Origin: Selaginella tamariscina
Taxonomy: Eukaryota > Streptophyta > Lycopodiopsida > Selaginellales > Selaginellaceae
NCBI GenBank assembly: GCA_003024785.1
Contig: PUQB01000599.1
Location: forward strand, 87,515 to 151,514
Reading direction: 5' to 3'
Length of the DNA stretch: 64,000 bases
A model generated the notes under the pieces. That model ran no database searches, was not told the DNA's origin, and was given only the letters and a program-made list of their open reading frames with translations. The position numbers and the translations under genes are program-made. This document shows positions 12,263 to 23,135 of the stretch, in pieces (the stretch's first letter is position 1; every line of letters begins with the position of its first letter).

Positions 12263-12701
12263 GGCTATAGTCCCATTTCCTAATAATTAGCAATTTTAAC
12301 TATTTAATTAGCATTTTCTAATATTAAAGGAATATTCTTTAGAATATATGTTTGAAAATAGAATATTTTTAGAACTTTAATAAATTATAACATTCATTGA
12401 ACAAAAATTAATACATTATAAGAAAGTATTAAATTATATAATATATTGCCTAATATAACAATTAAGGAAGAGCATAAGAGGTATTAATATTGATGTTGTT
12501 ATTAAAATATTAATATTTAAATATAACATTATTAATTAAAAATTTGTAGTAGTAATAATATATATAATATACAAATCCTATAATAATATAGCATATCGTT
12601 TTTAAATTTATATAGTTAAGTAAACAATTTGGTACTATTATTAAAGAGTTTATAATAATATAAATATTAAATATATGATATTTTATAATTTTGTAATTGC
12701 T

Positions 12702-14177
12702 TTAAGTTTCAGAAAACATACATTCCCTTGCAGTTTTGTTAATCGTGACTTTATCAACGTTAACGAATGGATTTAACATTAATAAAACATGTTGGGTCTT
12801 TTTGATTGGGAGACCATGTTTTCTCTAGGCATCCATTATATCTTTCGCTCTTCTTCTCGTGTCGCCTTTTTTGTGGTTTGAACCATGCAACTTTAACAAT
12901 ATTATTTTTTGTGATTACTTTAGATGTGTCGATAATTTGACCCATCCAAATAAACTGATTATATGACGCATCTGGAGTAATGAGAATCATCATTAATTTT
13001 TGAAAATCCTAGCAACAATCAAAGTATACTTTAGGTTTTTGGTTCCTTTGTCCAACAAAGTGTGGGGTTTGCACTTCCACATCACTACTGGCTTCTATGT
13101 CGTCTGTGCTCAGTGATGTCATTTTAATCTCCTCTCGCCACCTTGTTTTAGGCCAAAAAGGGTGTTGCAATTCTGTACTTGTGACAATAGGCCCTTTTAA
13201 CTCTCGAACAACAGTCTTTCAATAGTCAACCACATGCTTATATAGTACTGAGTAACCAGTTGCCTTATCAGAATTCTTGGGCATCGATTTTTGAACCCAT
13301 GCCACATATTTTTGATGCCATCAATAATAACCTCTTGTTCCTTGAGCTGGGCACTCAATAGAATAGGGTCTGATTGTCCTTCTAGGAGAAGTGGCTTTCC
13401 ATTCTCCCTTTTGAAGAGTATTAACCCTCTTTCGGTAACCATTCCTGCTCTGATGGCTGTAACTTGTATTGTATATCTTTTATATACTCCTTGAGAAATT
13501 TTTTGAAGTCTAGTACCTCAATCACAAGCAAAGCACAACTTTTTTTGGAGATGCAGTTTTCAAAAAGATTCATCATATGCGATTCATCATAACCTTGCTG
13601 AAGAACACATCAATATCTTCATGAGTGTGACCAACCATAAGAAAACTGAGTGTGATTGTCTCAAACACACCTTTGGCAACAAGCATTGACAAGTATGCTA
13701 GCACATATCTAGAAAATAAAAGTAAGTATGAGTTTGAAAAACCCTTAAGTAAAATGATTTACTTATTTTTGTTCTCACCTGCACAATTATCCATCTGTAA
13801 AAGCAAATGACAAGGAAGTTTATTTAATGTTGAGGACACATGTACACTATTTGAGCTAGATCCCTCTAATGAACCTGAACTCTCAACAGGGCCATTTGTT
13901 TTTTGTGCAAGCTGCTGACAATGCCTTTCATATTCCCAAGTAGCCTCAAGTGCAGACGTGTTCATGAGAGCATTATGTAAAGGTTGAAGGTGTTGTTTCT
14001 TCACTTTGAGATCACTGATAGGATGTGTCTGTGAGTGGGCTTCAAGGTTTCTGAAACAACACTCAATAGTAAAATTGGAGTCGCTAGACCAATGTGGAAG
14101 TGAAAAGTGTCCATATGACTCACAACCGTGTTCATGTGTTAGCACACCTGTTAATGAAATTGGAAGTTTCATGACAT
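12702..14177 (-). pseudogene. Copy X transposase gene, 3' half (DUF7869-like DDE)
   Basis: Minus-strand C-terminal half of the transposase, cut off at 14177 by the inner copy. The protein-level match to the inner copy runs to the same stop (TAA at 12702-12704, after a segment ending ECMFSE). It keeps QMDNCAGENKNK near 13790 and a segment matching LFKRENGKPLLLEGQSDP near 13400. Compared with copy Y it has lost stretches, including part of the region after the GHTHEDID motif, and has several frame breaks. The 5' half resumes at 27916. Confidence 0.85.
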
Positions 14178-14202
14178 ATGCATTTTGTAATTAAATGGGC
14201 AT
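14178..14202 (+). repeat. Left terminal inverted repeat of copy Y
   Basis: ATGCATTTTGTAATTAAATG then GGCAT; homologous to 12237-12262 with three substitutions and one missing base. The shared similarity with copy X continues inward (GGCTATAGTCCCATTTCC). Confidence 0.85.
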
Positions 14203-14672
14203 GGCTATAGTCCCATTTCCTAATAATTAGCAATTTTAGCTATTTAATTAGCATTTTCTAATATTAAAGGAATATTTTTAGAATATATATTTAAAAACAG
14301 AATATTCTATTTTGTAATCGACCCTTTAATAAATTATAGCATTCATTGAACAAAAATAATAACATTATAAAAGTAAAAGGTATTAAATTATATAATATAT
14401 TAAGCCTAATATAACAATTAAGGAAGAGCATAAAGGTACATTATATAAATATTGATGTTGTTATTAAAATATTAATATTTAAATATAACATTATTAATTA
14501 AAAATTTGTAGTAGTAATAATATATATATATAATAAAACCTATAATAATATAGTCAATCTTCCATATCGTTTTTAAATTTATATAGTTAAGTAACAATTT
14601 GGTACTATTATTAAAGAGTTTATAATAATTATGAATATTAAATATATGATATTTTATAATTTTGTAATTGCT

Positions 14673-17600
14673 TTAAGCTTCAGAAAACATACATTCCCTT
14701 GCAGTTTTGTTAATCGTGACTTTATCAACGCTTCTTGACATCCACCCATATCGAATGGATTTAACATTTATAAAACATGCTGGGTCTTTTTTATTGGGAG
14801 ACCATGTTTTCTCTAGGCATCCATTATATCTTTCGCTCTCCTTCTCGTGTCGCCTTTTTTGTGGTTTAACCATGCAACCTTAACATACTATTTTCGTGAT
14901 TACTTCAGGTGTGTCGATAATTTGACCCATCCAAATAGGCTGATTATATGACATCTGGAGTAATGAGAACCATCATTAGTTTTTGAAGATCCTTGCAGCA
15001 ATCAAAGTATGCTTTAGGTTTTTGGTTCCTTTGTCCAACAAAGTGTGGGGTTTGCACTTCCACATCACTACTGGCTTCTATGTCGTCTGTGCTCAGTGAT
15101 GTCATTTCAATCTCCTCTCGCCACCTTGTTTTAGGCCAAAAGGGTGTTGCAATTCTGTACTTGTGACAGTAGGCCCTTCCAACTCTCGAACAACAGTCTC
15201 CCAATAGTCAACCACATGCTTATATAGTTCTGAGTAACCAGTTGCCTTATCAGAATTCTTTGGCATCGATTTTTGAACCCATGCCACATATTTTTTGAGC
15301 CATCAATAATAACCTCTTGTTCCTTGAGCTGGGCACTCAATGGAATAGGGTCTGGTTGTCCTTCTGGGAGAAGTGGCTTTCCATCCTCTCCACTTTTGAA
15401 GAGCATTAAGCCCCTTTCGGTAACCACTCCTGCTCTGATGGCCGTAACTTGTACTGCATAATAGGTATACCATCTCGTATGGAGAAAAAGAATTGTAGCG
15501 GCACAAGGTGACCAACTAAAGAATCACTCCCTTCTTTTATATACTCCTTGAGAAATTTTTTGAAGTCTGGCACCTCAGTCACAAGCAAAGCACAACTTTT
15601 TTTGGAGATGCAATTTTCAAAAAGATTCATCATATGCGGTAAGGTAAGTGCACTTGTCCTTTTTGTAGAGTTGGAGACCTTGCTGAAGAACGCATCAATA
15701 TCTTCATGAGTGTGACCAACCATAAGGAAACTGAGCGTGATTGTTTCAAACACACCTTTGGCAACAAGCATTGACAAGTATGCTAGCACATATCTAGAAA
15801 ATAAAAGTAAGTATGAGCTTGAGAAACCCTTAAGTAAAATGATTTACCTATTTTTGTTCTCGCCTGCACAATTATCCATCTGTAAAAGCAAATGACGAGG
15901 AAGCTTATTTGATGTTGAGGACACATGTACACTATTTGAGCTAGATCCCTCCACTGAACCAAACTCTCAACAGGGCCATCTGTTTTTTGTGCAGGTGTTG
16001 ACAATGCCTCTCATATTCCCAAGTAGCCTCAAGTGCAGACGTGTTCATGAGAGCATTATGTAAAGGTTGAAGGTGTTGTTTCTTCACTTTGAGATCACTG
16101 ATAGGACTTGTCTGTGAGTGGGCTTCAAGGTTTCTGAAACACATGGCTAACGACCCAATAGTGAAATTGGAGTCGCTAGACCAATGTGGAAGTGAAAAGT
16201 GTCCATATGACTCACAACCGTGTCCATGTGTTAGCACACCTGTCAATGAAATCGGAAGTTTCATGACATTTCCAAGGCACTTTGGTGTTGCAAAGAGCTT
16301 TGGAATGCTGGTCTTTGAATGATCCATCTTGTCATGGATCAAGCACAGGTACTCTGATGGGCGTGACACAGAAAGCATGCGGTGTGCATAGTACTGAGAC
16401 CGGCAAGTTTGTTGTGCAATCATGTGGGCCTCCATCTTCTTTTGAATGGGTGATCTCCACCAAGGTTTTTGCACAAGCCTCTGCAGCCTTCAATGATGTA
16501 CAAGTGTCACACTTGAAAAGCTAAGTGTTTTGCAATCTCCACATCCTTAAAATGAGTATTCCATATGTTGTTGAAGGTACCAGTGCAGATTGCTTGGAGC
16601 CCCATCAAACTGAGGCACTTGTTCACATGTTCACACTTCAATTGAGTGTAGATTGAAGGCAAAACCTTGAGATTTTCCCTGACCCCTGCATTTGTGGTTC
16701 GGCATTTGTGCATCCTGTCTGCATTTGCTTCCACAAAAGCCTTGAGTATCTCTATGGCTGCCATGATGTGAGAGCGGGTTTTGACCAAGCGAGTGTTCCC
16801 ATGAACTGAGGTTCGCGCTCCATCTAGCCACTCATCCCTCCGACGGTAGAACGTGGTCTTTGGGATCCCGTATATACTGTACCAAGCTTTGAAGCAGATG
16901 GCCACCTTATTAAATACCATGGATGTACTCTGATAACCTGTGTCCGAGGCCATTCCATCAATACACCCAGTTAGTGCAGCATATACAAACTCATGCCTTT
17001 GCTTTTGGGTGAGCATACGAAAGACATGTCTACATTGGGTAATTTCATTCCGGTCTGCCATCTGACAACACTTCTTCTTGCAACAGTCAATCGTGGAAAT
17101 GCTCGTAACACTTTCGGAAGATGTAGGATCCATCTTTACCCTCTTGCTGAAACTTGCAGGGGAAGATCTACAACCCATGAATCGCCTTTTTCTTACAATA
17201 GGACCAATGCAAGGAACCTCTTCAAATATGAGTTGTTCTTCCGGGTTGTTATTATTGAAATCCAACCCAGAATATGTTGAACCATCTTGCCGTCTTAATT
17301 CAGATGTTCACCTCACGAGGGATCCAGGATACAATGTGCCATTAGGTGAAACCTCTGTCACAACTACACCCACGAAGTCGGACCCTAGTTTCTCTTCTGA
17401 CACTGCTTCCATTGGATTTATAGCTGTGATGATGCCTCTTCCGACTTCAATCTCACGAAGAAAGAGAATCACCTCATCCATCACAGCAGGCAAGCCATCA
17501 TCTGGTAAACTCGTGCTACTATTTGTTTGTGACTCTGCATATTCTGTGTCAGCCTTGACTTCATCCAAATTCCACAATACAGGAGAACCCTCCTCAAATT

Positions 17601-17769
17601 CCATTCCCAGAACCTCAACATGCTTGTAAATGGTGTTCACCCATACGTACACACAAGATCCTTGGGCAATATTGTGACATGATGCATTATTATCTCGAAC
17701 TTCCACAGTTCCAGTGCCAACTATCTCGTTGTTCCGAAGAAGACATACTTTATCTCCAGTATTAAACAT
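14673..17769 (-). CDS. Copy Y DDE transposase, DUF7869-like
   Basis: Predicted transposase of the element. The chosen start is the ATG at 17769, just after a 3' splice site (cut before 17775); the stop is at 14673-14675. One clear intron spans 15847-15794 (54 nt). The N-terminal 150 residues (17769-17308) begin with a compact GDKVCLLRNNEIVGTG segment of unknown fold. A basic, Cys-rich stretch and a WYSIYGIPKTTFYRRRDEWL helix-turn-helix-like segment follow. The catalytic core shows three acidic landmarks: LIHDKMDHSKT (near 16330), LLQMDNCAGENKNR (near 15880) and VGHTHEDIDAFFS (near 15700). These are the pattern I recall for DUF7869 proteins, read as an RNase H-like DDE/D fold. Frame breaks occur near 17310, 16520, 15960 and 15300-15180, so this copy does not encode a continuous protein as assembled. 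Family assignment is from memory of motifs, not a search. Confidence 0.75.
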
Positions 17770-17775
17770 ATTGTC

Positions 17776-18553
17776 CTGCACATAAATAATTGTATTATTT
17801 ATGATATCTGTTTATGCAATATTTCTAAGAAATCTGAATTACGGTTACTTAATAATATGCATATGCAATAATACATAATTATGTTTAGAGATAATATCTC
17901 ATGTTTGATTAATACAACTGATGGGCGGGATTAATCCCGCCCATCCCTCCGACGAGGAACGGTCGGCGGGATTAATCCCGCCGACTCAACCCCTTCGGAG
18001 AGAGTCGGCGGGATTAATCCCGCCCACAATTCTTACGACGGGGAATGGGTGGCGGGATTAAACCCGCACATAACTCTCTCCAAAACTATGATTTCAAAGA
18101 GATCTCGGGATAAATCCTGTCCCCAAATCCTTAAAACAGGGAAGTGGTGGCGAGATTAATCCCGCCACCCCTTCCCTGCCTCCTAAAATGGTTGGCGGGA
18201 TTAATCCCGCCGACAACTCTTTCTAATAAATTCTGGTAACTCTTCATCAGTTGAGAAGGTTATCGGCGGGATTAATCCCGCCACTCTTTTTCAGTGGCGG
18301 AGAAGCATTGCCCGAGATGGTGGCGGGATTAATCCCGCCACCTCTTCGAAGAGGCGAAAAAGAAATGGCCGGATTAATCCCGCCGCCCGGTTAACCTAGA
18401 ATATTAAGTTAAAAGGATATTTAAACGGGATAAATCCCTAACGGAATATATTATAATCCTAATGCATTCCTAAACCCCTAAATTGTAATTTTAAGAGAGA
18501 ATGTAAGAGAGTGAATCTTTATAAGTATTTTTAAATTTGTTTATAATACTTAC
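17776..18553 (-). other. Putative 5' leader intron of the copy Y transposase
   Basis: On the minus strand a strong donor (CAA then GTAAGTATT at 18553) and an acceptor (TTATGTGCAG ending at 17776) bracket this stretch, just before the transposase ATG at 17769. Both sites are conserved in copy X (30583 and about 29420). Palindrome array 1 lies wholly inside. The leader exon upstream (about 18554-18600, containing AAGGCGCCGTGCTTTCC) is one of the best conserved non-coding parts of the two copies. Splicing is inferred, not shown. Confidence 0.5.
17920..18440. repeat. Palindrome array 1 of copy Y (~10 units)
   Basis: About ten copies of an 18-bp perfect palindrome, GGCGGGATTAATCCCGCC, spaced roughly 40-60 bp apart. 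Outer arm bases vary yet stay self-complementary: GATGGGCGGG...CCCGCCCATC, GTCGGCGGG...CCCGCCGAC and GGTGGCGGG...CCCGCCACC. Spacers also hold small self-complementary pieces such as CCTCTTCGAAGAGG. The array is GC- and CpG-rich inside AT-rich DNA. The last units are decayed (AACGGGATAAATCCC at about 18425). Confidence 0.9.
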
Positions 18554-18599
18554 TTGTAAACAGCACTGAAGGCGCCGTGCTTTCCTATAAAGAATAGCA

Positions 18600-21040
18600 C
18601 CCAATTTAATCTCGCTCCTGAGATGATCACTATGAAGAAAAAAGAAGATCTAAAGAGTGAAAAATACAGAAATGAAGAAACCCTTGCCGGAGAAAGAACC
18701 AGATCTGAATTTGAGTGGGAAATTAAATGCATTTTCAAATTTACATGTCAGACCGACAATACATATGTCAGAAATTCAAATTTTTTAAAAAAAAGAAAAT
18801 AAAATTTAAGATGAGTTGACACAAATATCCGACACTCTGACATATATACTCTCCAGTTCCAATGAGTATTTTAAAATTGCATTTAATGTTATTCAAGTGA
18901 TTCAAGCTGTTTAATATTACGAAATTTTAGACTATATTCTACATTCTTAGTATTCAAGTATATTTATATTATATATATATAAATATATACTTATACAATA
19001 AATAAATTGATATATTTATGTATCATTAAAAATATATTCATAGTCTGTTTATTATTATTATTTTCTTAATTACTCGAGTATTTAGTTTTCATTTCCTAGT
19101 ATCAATGGGATATTCTTTATATTTTATTAATATTTGAAGAATATTCTAATATTAAACCTGATTATCATAATTAAATTAGTCTTGTTCTTAATTATTGCAG
19201 TAATTATTCTACATTTGTATATATTAATGGGATTTTCTCAATTAATTTGTTATTATTTCAAGAATATTCATGTGTTAAACCTTATTATCAATATTAAATT
19301 AATATATATTATTAAAACTATATATGACTATATATTAGATAAAATGATGTATTATTATGTATAATTTAAAATATGTTCATAGTGTGTATATTAATATCAT
19401 TTCCTTAATTACTTGAGTAATTAATCTTCTTTATATTAATGGGATATTCTTTATTATTTTCTTATTATTCCAAGAATATTCCAATATTAAACATGATTAT
19501 GATAATTAATTTAGTTAATTATTTGAGTACTTAATTTACATTTGTATATATTAATGGGATTTTCTCAATTAATTTCTTATTATTTCAAGAATATTTCAAT
19601 GTTAAACCTTTTTATCAATATTAAATTAATATATATTATTAAAACTATATATGGCTATATATTAGATAAAATCATATATTATTATGTATAATTTAAAATA
19701 TGTTCATAGTGTGTTTATTAATATTATTTTCTTAATTATTCGATGTTTGTTTTGCACACATATATAAACACAATCATAAATTTACACACGCATTACAAGA
19801 ACTTACAAAAACACATATGCACACACATGCACAACCCTAAACCAAACTGAAGAAATATGTTGCTTCTTTATTGAAAATCATGTTCAACGCATGTATGATA
19901 TATGTACTCAATCTGTGTGTATGTAACACATTGAATTTACATGTGTAATATTTATATTAAGCTTGTTGGGAGCAAACCCTAAACCCTAAAGTGTATACAT
20001 GTGTGTACAAAAATAATTTTTCAACACTCTCTCTTCACACCATGCATGATCCATCCTAAACCCTAAACCCTAAACCCTAATATGTAACACAATGAATTTA
20101 CTCATGTAATATGTATGTATGTCTGTGTGTATACACGTGTGTATGTATATATGTGTACTCTGTATGTATATATGTGTACTTTCTCTCTTCTCTCATACAT
20201 ACACACCATGCATGATCCATGTTAATATGTACTGTCTCTCTTCTCTCAAACATACACACCATGCATGATCTATAATATGTACTCGGTCTCTCTAATATTA
20301 TGTACTAATATGTATGTATGTCTGTGTGTATAATACACATGCATGATCCATAATATGTACTGTCTCTCTTCTCATATACTATGTATGTATATCTGTGTAT
20401 AATATGTGTAAGTATATATGTGTACTAATATATGCAATGTGTACAAAAATAATTTTTCAACACTCTCTCTTCTCTCATACATACACACCATGCATGATCC
20501 ATCCTAAATCCAAAACCCTAAACCCTAAACCCTAAACCCATGTAATATGTATGTATGTCTGTGTGTATACACGTGTGTATGTATATATGTGTATTAATAT
20601 ATGCAATGTGTATGAATTTAATACTTTAACACTCTCTCTCTTTCTCATGCATACACACCATGCATGATCCATGTTAATATGTACTGTCTTCTTCTCTCAA
20701 ACATACACAATATGATCCATAATATGTACTCTGTCTCTCTAATATTATGTACTAATATGTATGTATGTCTATGTGTATAAAACTATGTGTGTATGTATGT
20801 ATTGATACACATGAAACTTTAACACTCTCATGGACACACACATGTTAAATCCCTGCATGATTTATATTTTTGGGGTGTATGTGATACACCCACGCACACG
20901 CACGCGCTAATAATATAATGAAAGAATATTCGTTTAGGGCGAATCTATATTTTATTCTTTTTAGGGTTTAAGTATATTCTCAGAAATTTCTATTAGGGTT
21001 AATATATATATTTAATTCCTTTAGGGTTTAGGTATATTCT
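18600..21040. other. Copy Y non-coding core between divergent units
   Basis: No convincing gene. About 19020-19745 is very AT-rich and contains a tandem duplication with a period of about 320 bp, marked by ATATTAATGGGATTTTCTCA near 19225 and again near 19550. About 19780-20860 is a minisatellite built on pieces such as CATACACACCATGCATGATC and TGTATGTATGTCTGTGTGTA. Runs of two to four CCCTAAA telomere-type repeats occur near 19976, 20052 and 20515. Near 20935-21048 TTAGGGTTT motifs precede the presumed leader exon of the ParB-like gene, in the position of telo-boxes in plant promoters. The region probably holds both divergent promoters. Confidence 0.6.
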
Positions 21041-21089
21041 TAGGGTTTCAAGAGGCGGCGGCTGTGCACACAGGTGAGATCTGTGTGTG

Positions 21090-21384
21090 TGTGTGTGTGT
21101 GTATATGTATGTATGTATATGTATAGGAGTGTGCGTATAATTTTATTTATTGATCTATCTCTCGCACACACACGCACACTCCTGTGTATATATATGTGTG
21201 TGTGGGTGTGTGTTTGTTTATCTGTATGATTTTATTTGTTTCGCTCACACACGCATACACACGATATACATATACACATATATATATATACCTATATACA
21301 TATATACATACATATATTATGTGTACCAGTATCTATAAATTTTTTTTATTGATCTATCTCTCCCACACACACGCACACTGCTTT

Positions 21385-21415
<31 letters not shown>

Positions 21416-21884
21416 CAATGCATATTAAAAATAGTATACAACACTAGTTTATATATATGCTTATATATTCACGACTCTCTCTCTTCTCTATGGGTTATAT
21501 ATCTATATACACTATATATATGTGTGTGTTTATCTGTATAATTTTATTTATTTATTAGTTTTATCTTTCGCACACACGCACCCACTCCTGTGTATATATA
21601 TGTTGTGTGTGTGTTTGTTTATCTGTATGATTTTATTTGTTTCGCTCACACATACACACGATATACATATACACATATATATACCTATGTACATATATAC
21701 AACATATATTATGTGTACCAGTATTGTATAATTTTATTTTATTTATTTATCTCTTGCACACACACGTACACTCCTATACATACATACATACATACATTAT
21801 ATATATATATATATATACATATATATGTGTGTGTTTTTATCTGTATATTTTTTTATTTATTAATTTTATCTTCGCAACACTAAG
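21090..21884. repeat. ~200-bp minisatellite with CA/TG and TA tracts, copy Y
   Basis: Three to four imperfect units with starts near 21141, 21341, 21545 and 21740. Each contains a TTTTATTTATT stretch, a TCTCTCGCACACACACGC tract, ATATACATATACACATATAT and TTATGTGTACCAGTAT. Reading frames through it are low-complexity artefacts. Confidence 0.7.
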
Positions 21885-22770
21885 CCCTCGAGCGGTGGAT
21901 TAATCCCGCTCTAGGACAAACCGAAGAGCGGCGAGATTAATCCCGCCGCCACCATGCCCTGCGCGGAATGCGGCAGGATTTATCTCGGCAATGGCCTGTG
22001 TGAAGGCCCTAATGGGCGGGATTAATCCGCCGGATTCCGCGCAGGGCATTTACAGGGGATGGGCAGGATTAATCCTGCCGCTCATCCGAAGTGCCTGCAT
22101 GAAAGATCATGCATGGAAGGCTAACCAAAGAGCTGCATAACATGTCCTGCACGTAAGGCGGCGGGATTAATCCCCGCGCCCAGGGAATTCACGCAGGACA
22201 TGAACGGCGGGATTAATCCCGCCCCACGCTCATGCCCTTCGCGGAGGGCGGCGGGATTAATCCGCCGCTCAGCACTTCCGCAGGATATAAGCGGCGGGAT
22301 TAATCCCCCCCACCCATCCCTGTTCAAAATGCCGCGGGATTAATCCCGCGCCAATATATATGTGTGAGCGCATATTTACGAGAGGGCGGCGGGATTAATC
22401 TCTCCGAACCTTCTATGCCCGGTGGCAGGATTAATCCCGCCACTTCTTTTTTTCTCCATTGGTTTTGAATCAATCTCGATTAACTCTGTCTGAGACGGAG
22501 AAGGTTTACAAAATACCAATGGAGGGAACTGAGAAGGGTGGTGGGATTAATTTCACCATGCCTCCTAAAAGAGTGGGCGGGATTAATCCCGCCGCCTTTC
22601 TGGAGCCCCTGAAGGGGTGTGAGAATAAATCCTGCCCAATTCTCTCTGAGAACGAGAAAGGTGGCGGGATTAATCCGCATACCCATTCAGGCCTCCAGAA
22701 AGGTGGCGAGATTATCCCGCCCATTTTTTAGGAGGATAAAATGTGGCGAGATAAATCCCACGCACCTTCC
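21885..22770. repeat. Palindrome array 2 of copy Y (~18 units)
   Basis: About eighteen units of the same GGCGGGATTAATCCCGCC palindrome, more diverged than in array 1. Many units keep matched arm changes (for example GGGCAGGATTAATCCTGCC), others have lost symmetry. It lies about 0.4 kb upstream of the first coding exon of the ParB-like gene. Spacers here include CATGCCCTGCGCGGAAT-type GC-rich pieces that differ from those of array 1. Confidence 0.9.
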
Positions 22771-23135
22771 ATGTGAATATATATGTTTATGACTATATAT
22801 AAGTTGCATATCTCATTTTGTTTACTTTTATCATCTTATCATAATATTTTTGCTTATCATAATATTTTGAGTAAAAGCCAGTAAACCATGTATAACTGTC
22901 CAAAGCTCACATTTGTGGTGGTTCTAAAACCAAATGTTATCAGTTTTTTGCACTATCACAAATGTTACTTCGGCAGTTAATCCTGTCCACTTCTCTTAGG
23001 TGTATGTGATTTATCAGTGTATTATTTTTGTATATTCGGGTTTAAAAAGTGTTTGTGCGTTTTATATAAATTGTATTCATATGTATTATTTTGCAGAAGG
23101 ACGATTTAATCAAATAAGGAGATTCAGTGATTAGT

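Larger units (their letters stand above)
21074..23096 (+). other. Putative 5' leader intron of the copy Y ParB-like gene
   Basis: A donor (CACACAG then GTGAGATCT at 21074) and an acceptor (TATTATTTTGCAG ending at 23096) bracket a 2-kb stretch just before the ATG at 23136. Both sites are conserved in copy X (33072 and 35159). It contains the ~200-bp minisatellite and palindrome array 2, mirroring the transposase side. Inferred from splice consensus and conservation only. Confidence 0.45.

Noticed and set aside
17920-18440. CRISPR-like array of regularly spaced palindromic repeats
   Set aside because: The setting is a plant nuclear transposon with spliceosomal introns; repeats vary, spacers are related to each other and there are no cas genes.
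19976-20540. True chromosome end or subtelomere
   Set aside because: The CCCTAAA runs are only two to four repeats long, interspersed in a minisatellite inside both transposon copies.
21150-21900. Reading frames rich in Tyr-Ile and Thr-His repeats
   Set aside because: Low-complexity translations of CA, TG and TA tracts; also at 33100-33990 and 57050-57390.
21885-22770. Reading frames on both strands encoding repeated GLIPP / GINPAA peptides
   Set aside because: They are translations of the palindromic unit in array 2 (and equally in 33957-34862); frames are short, present on both strands and broken by the spacers.
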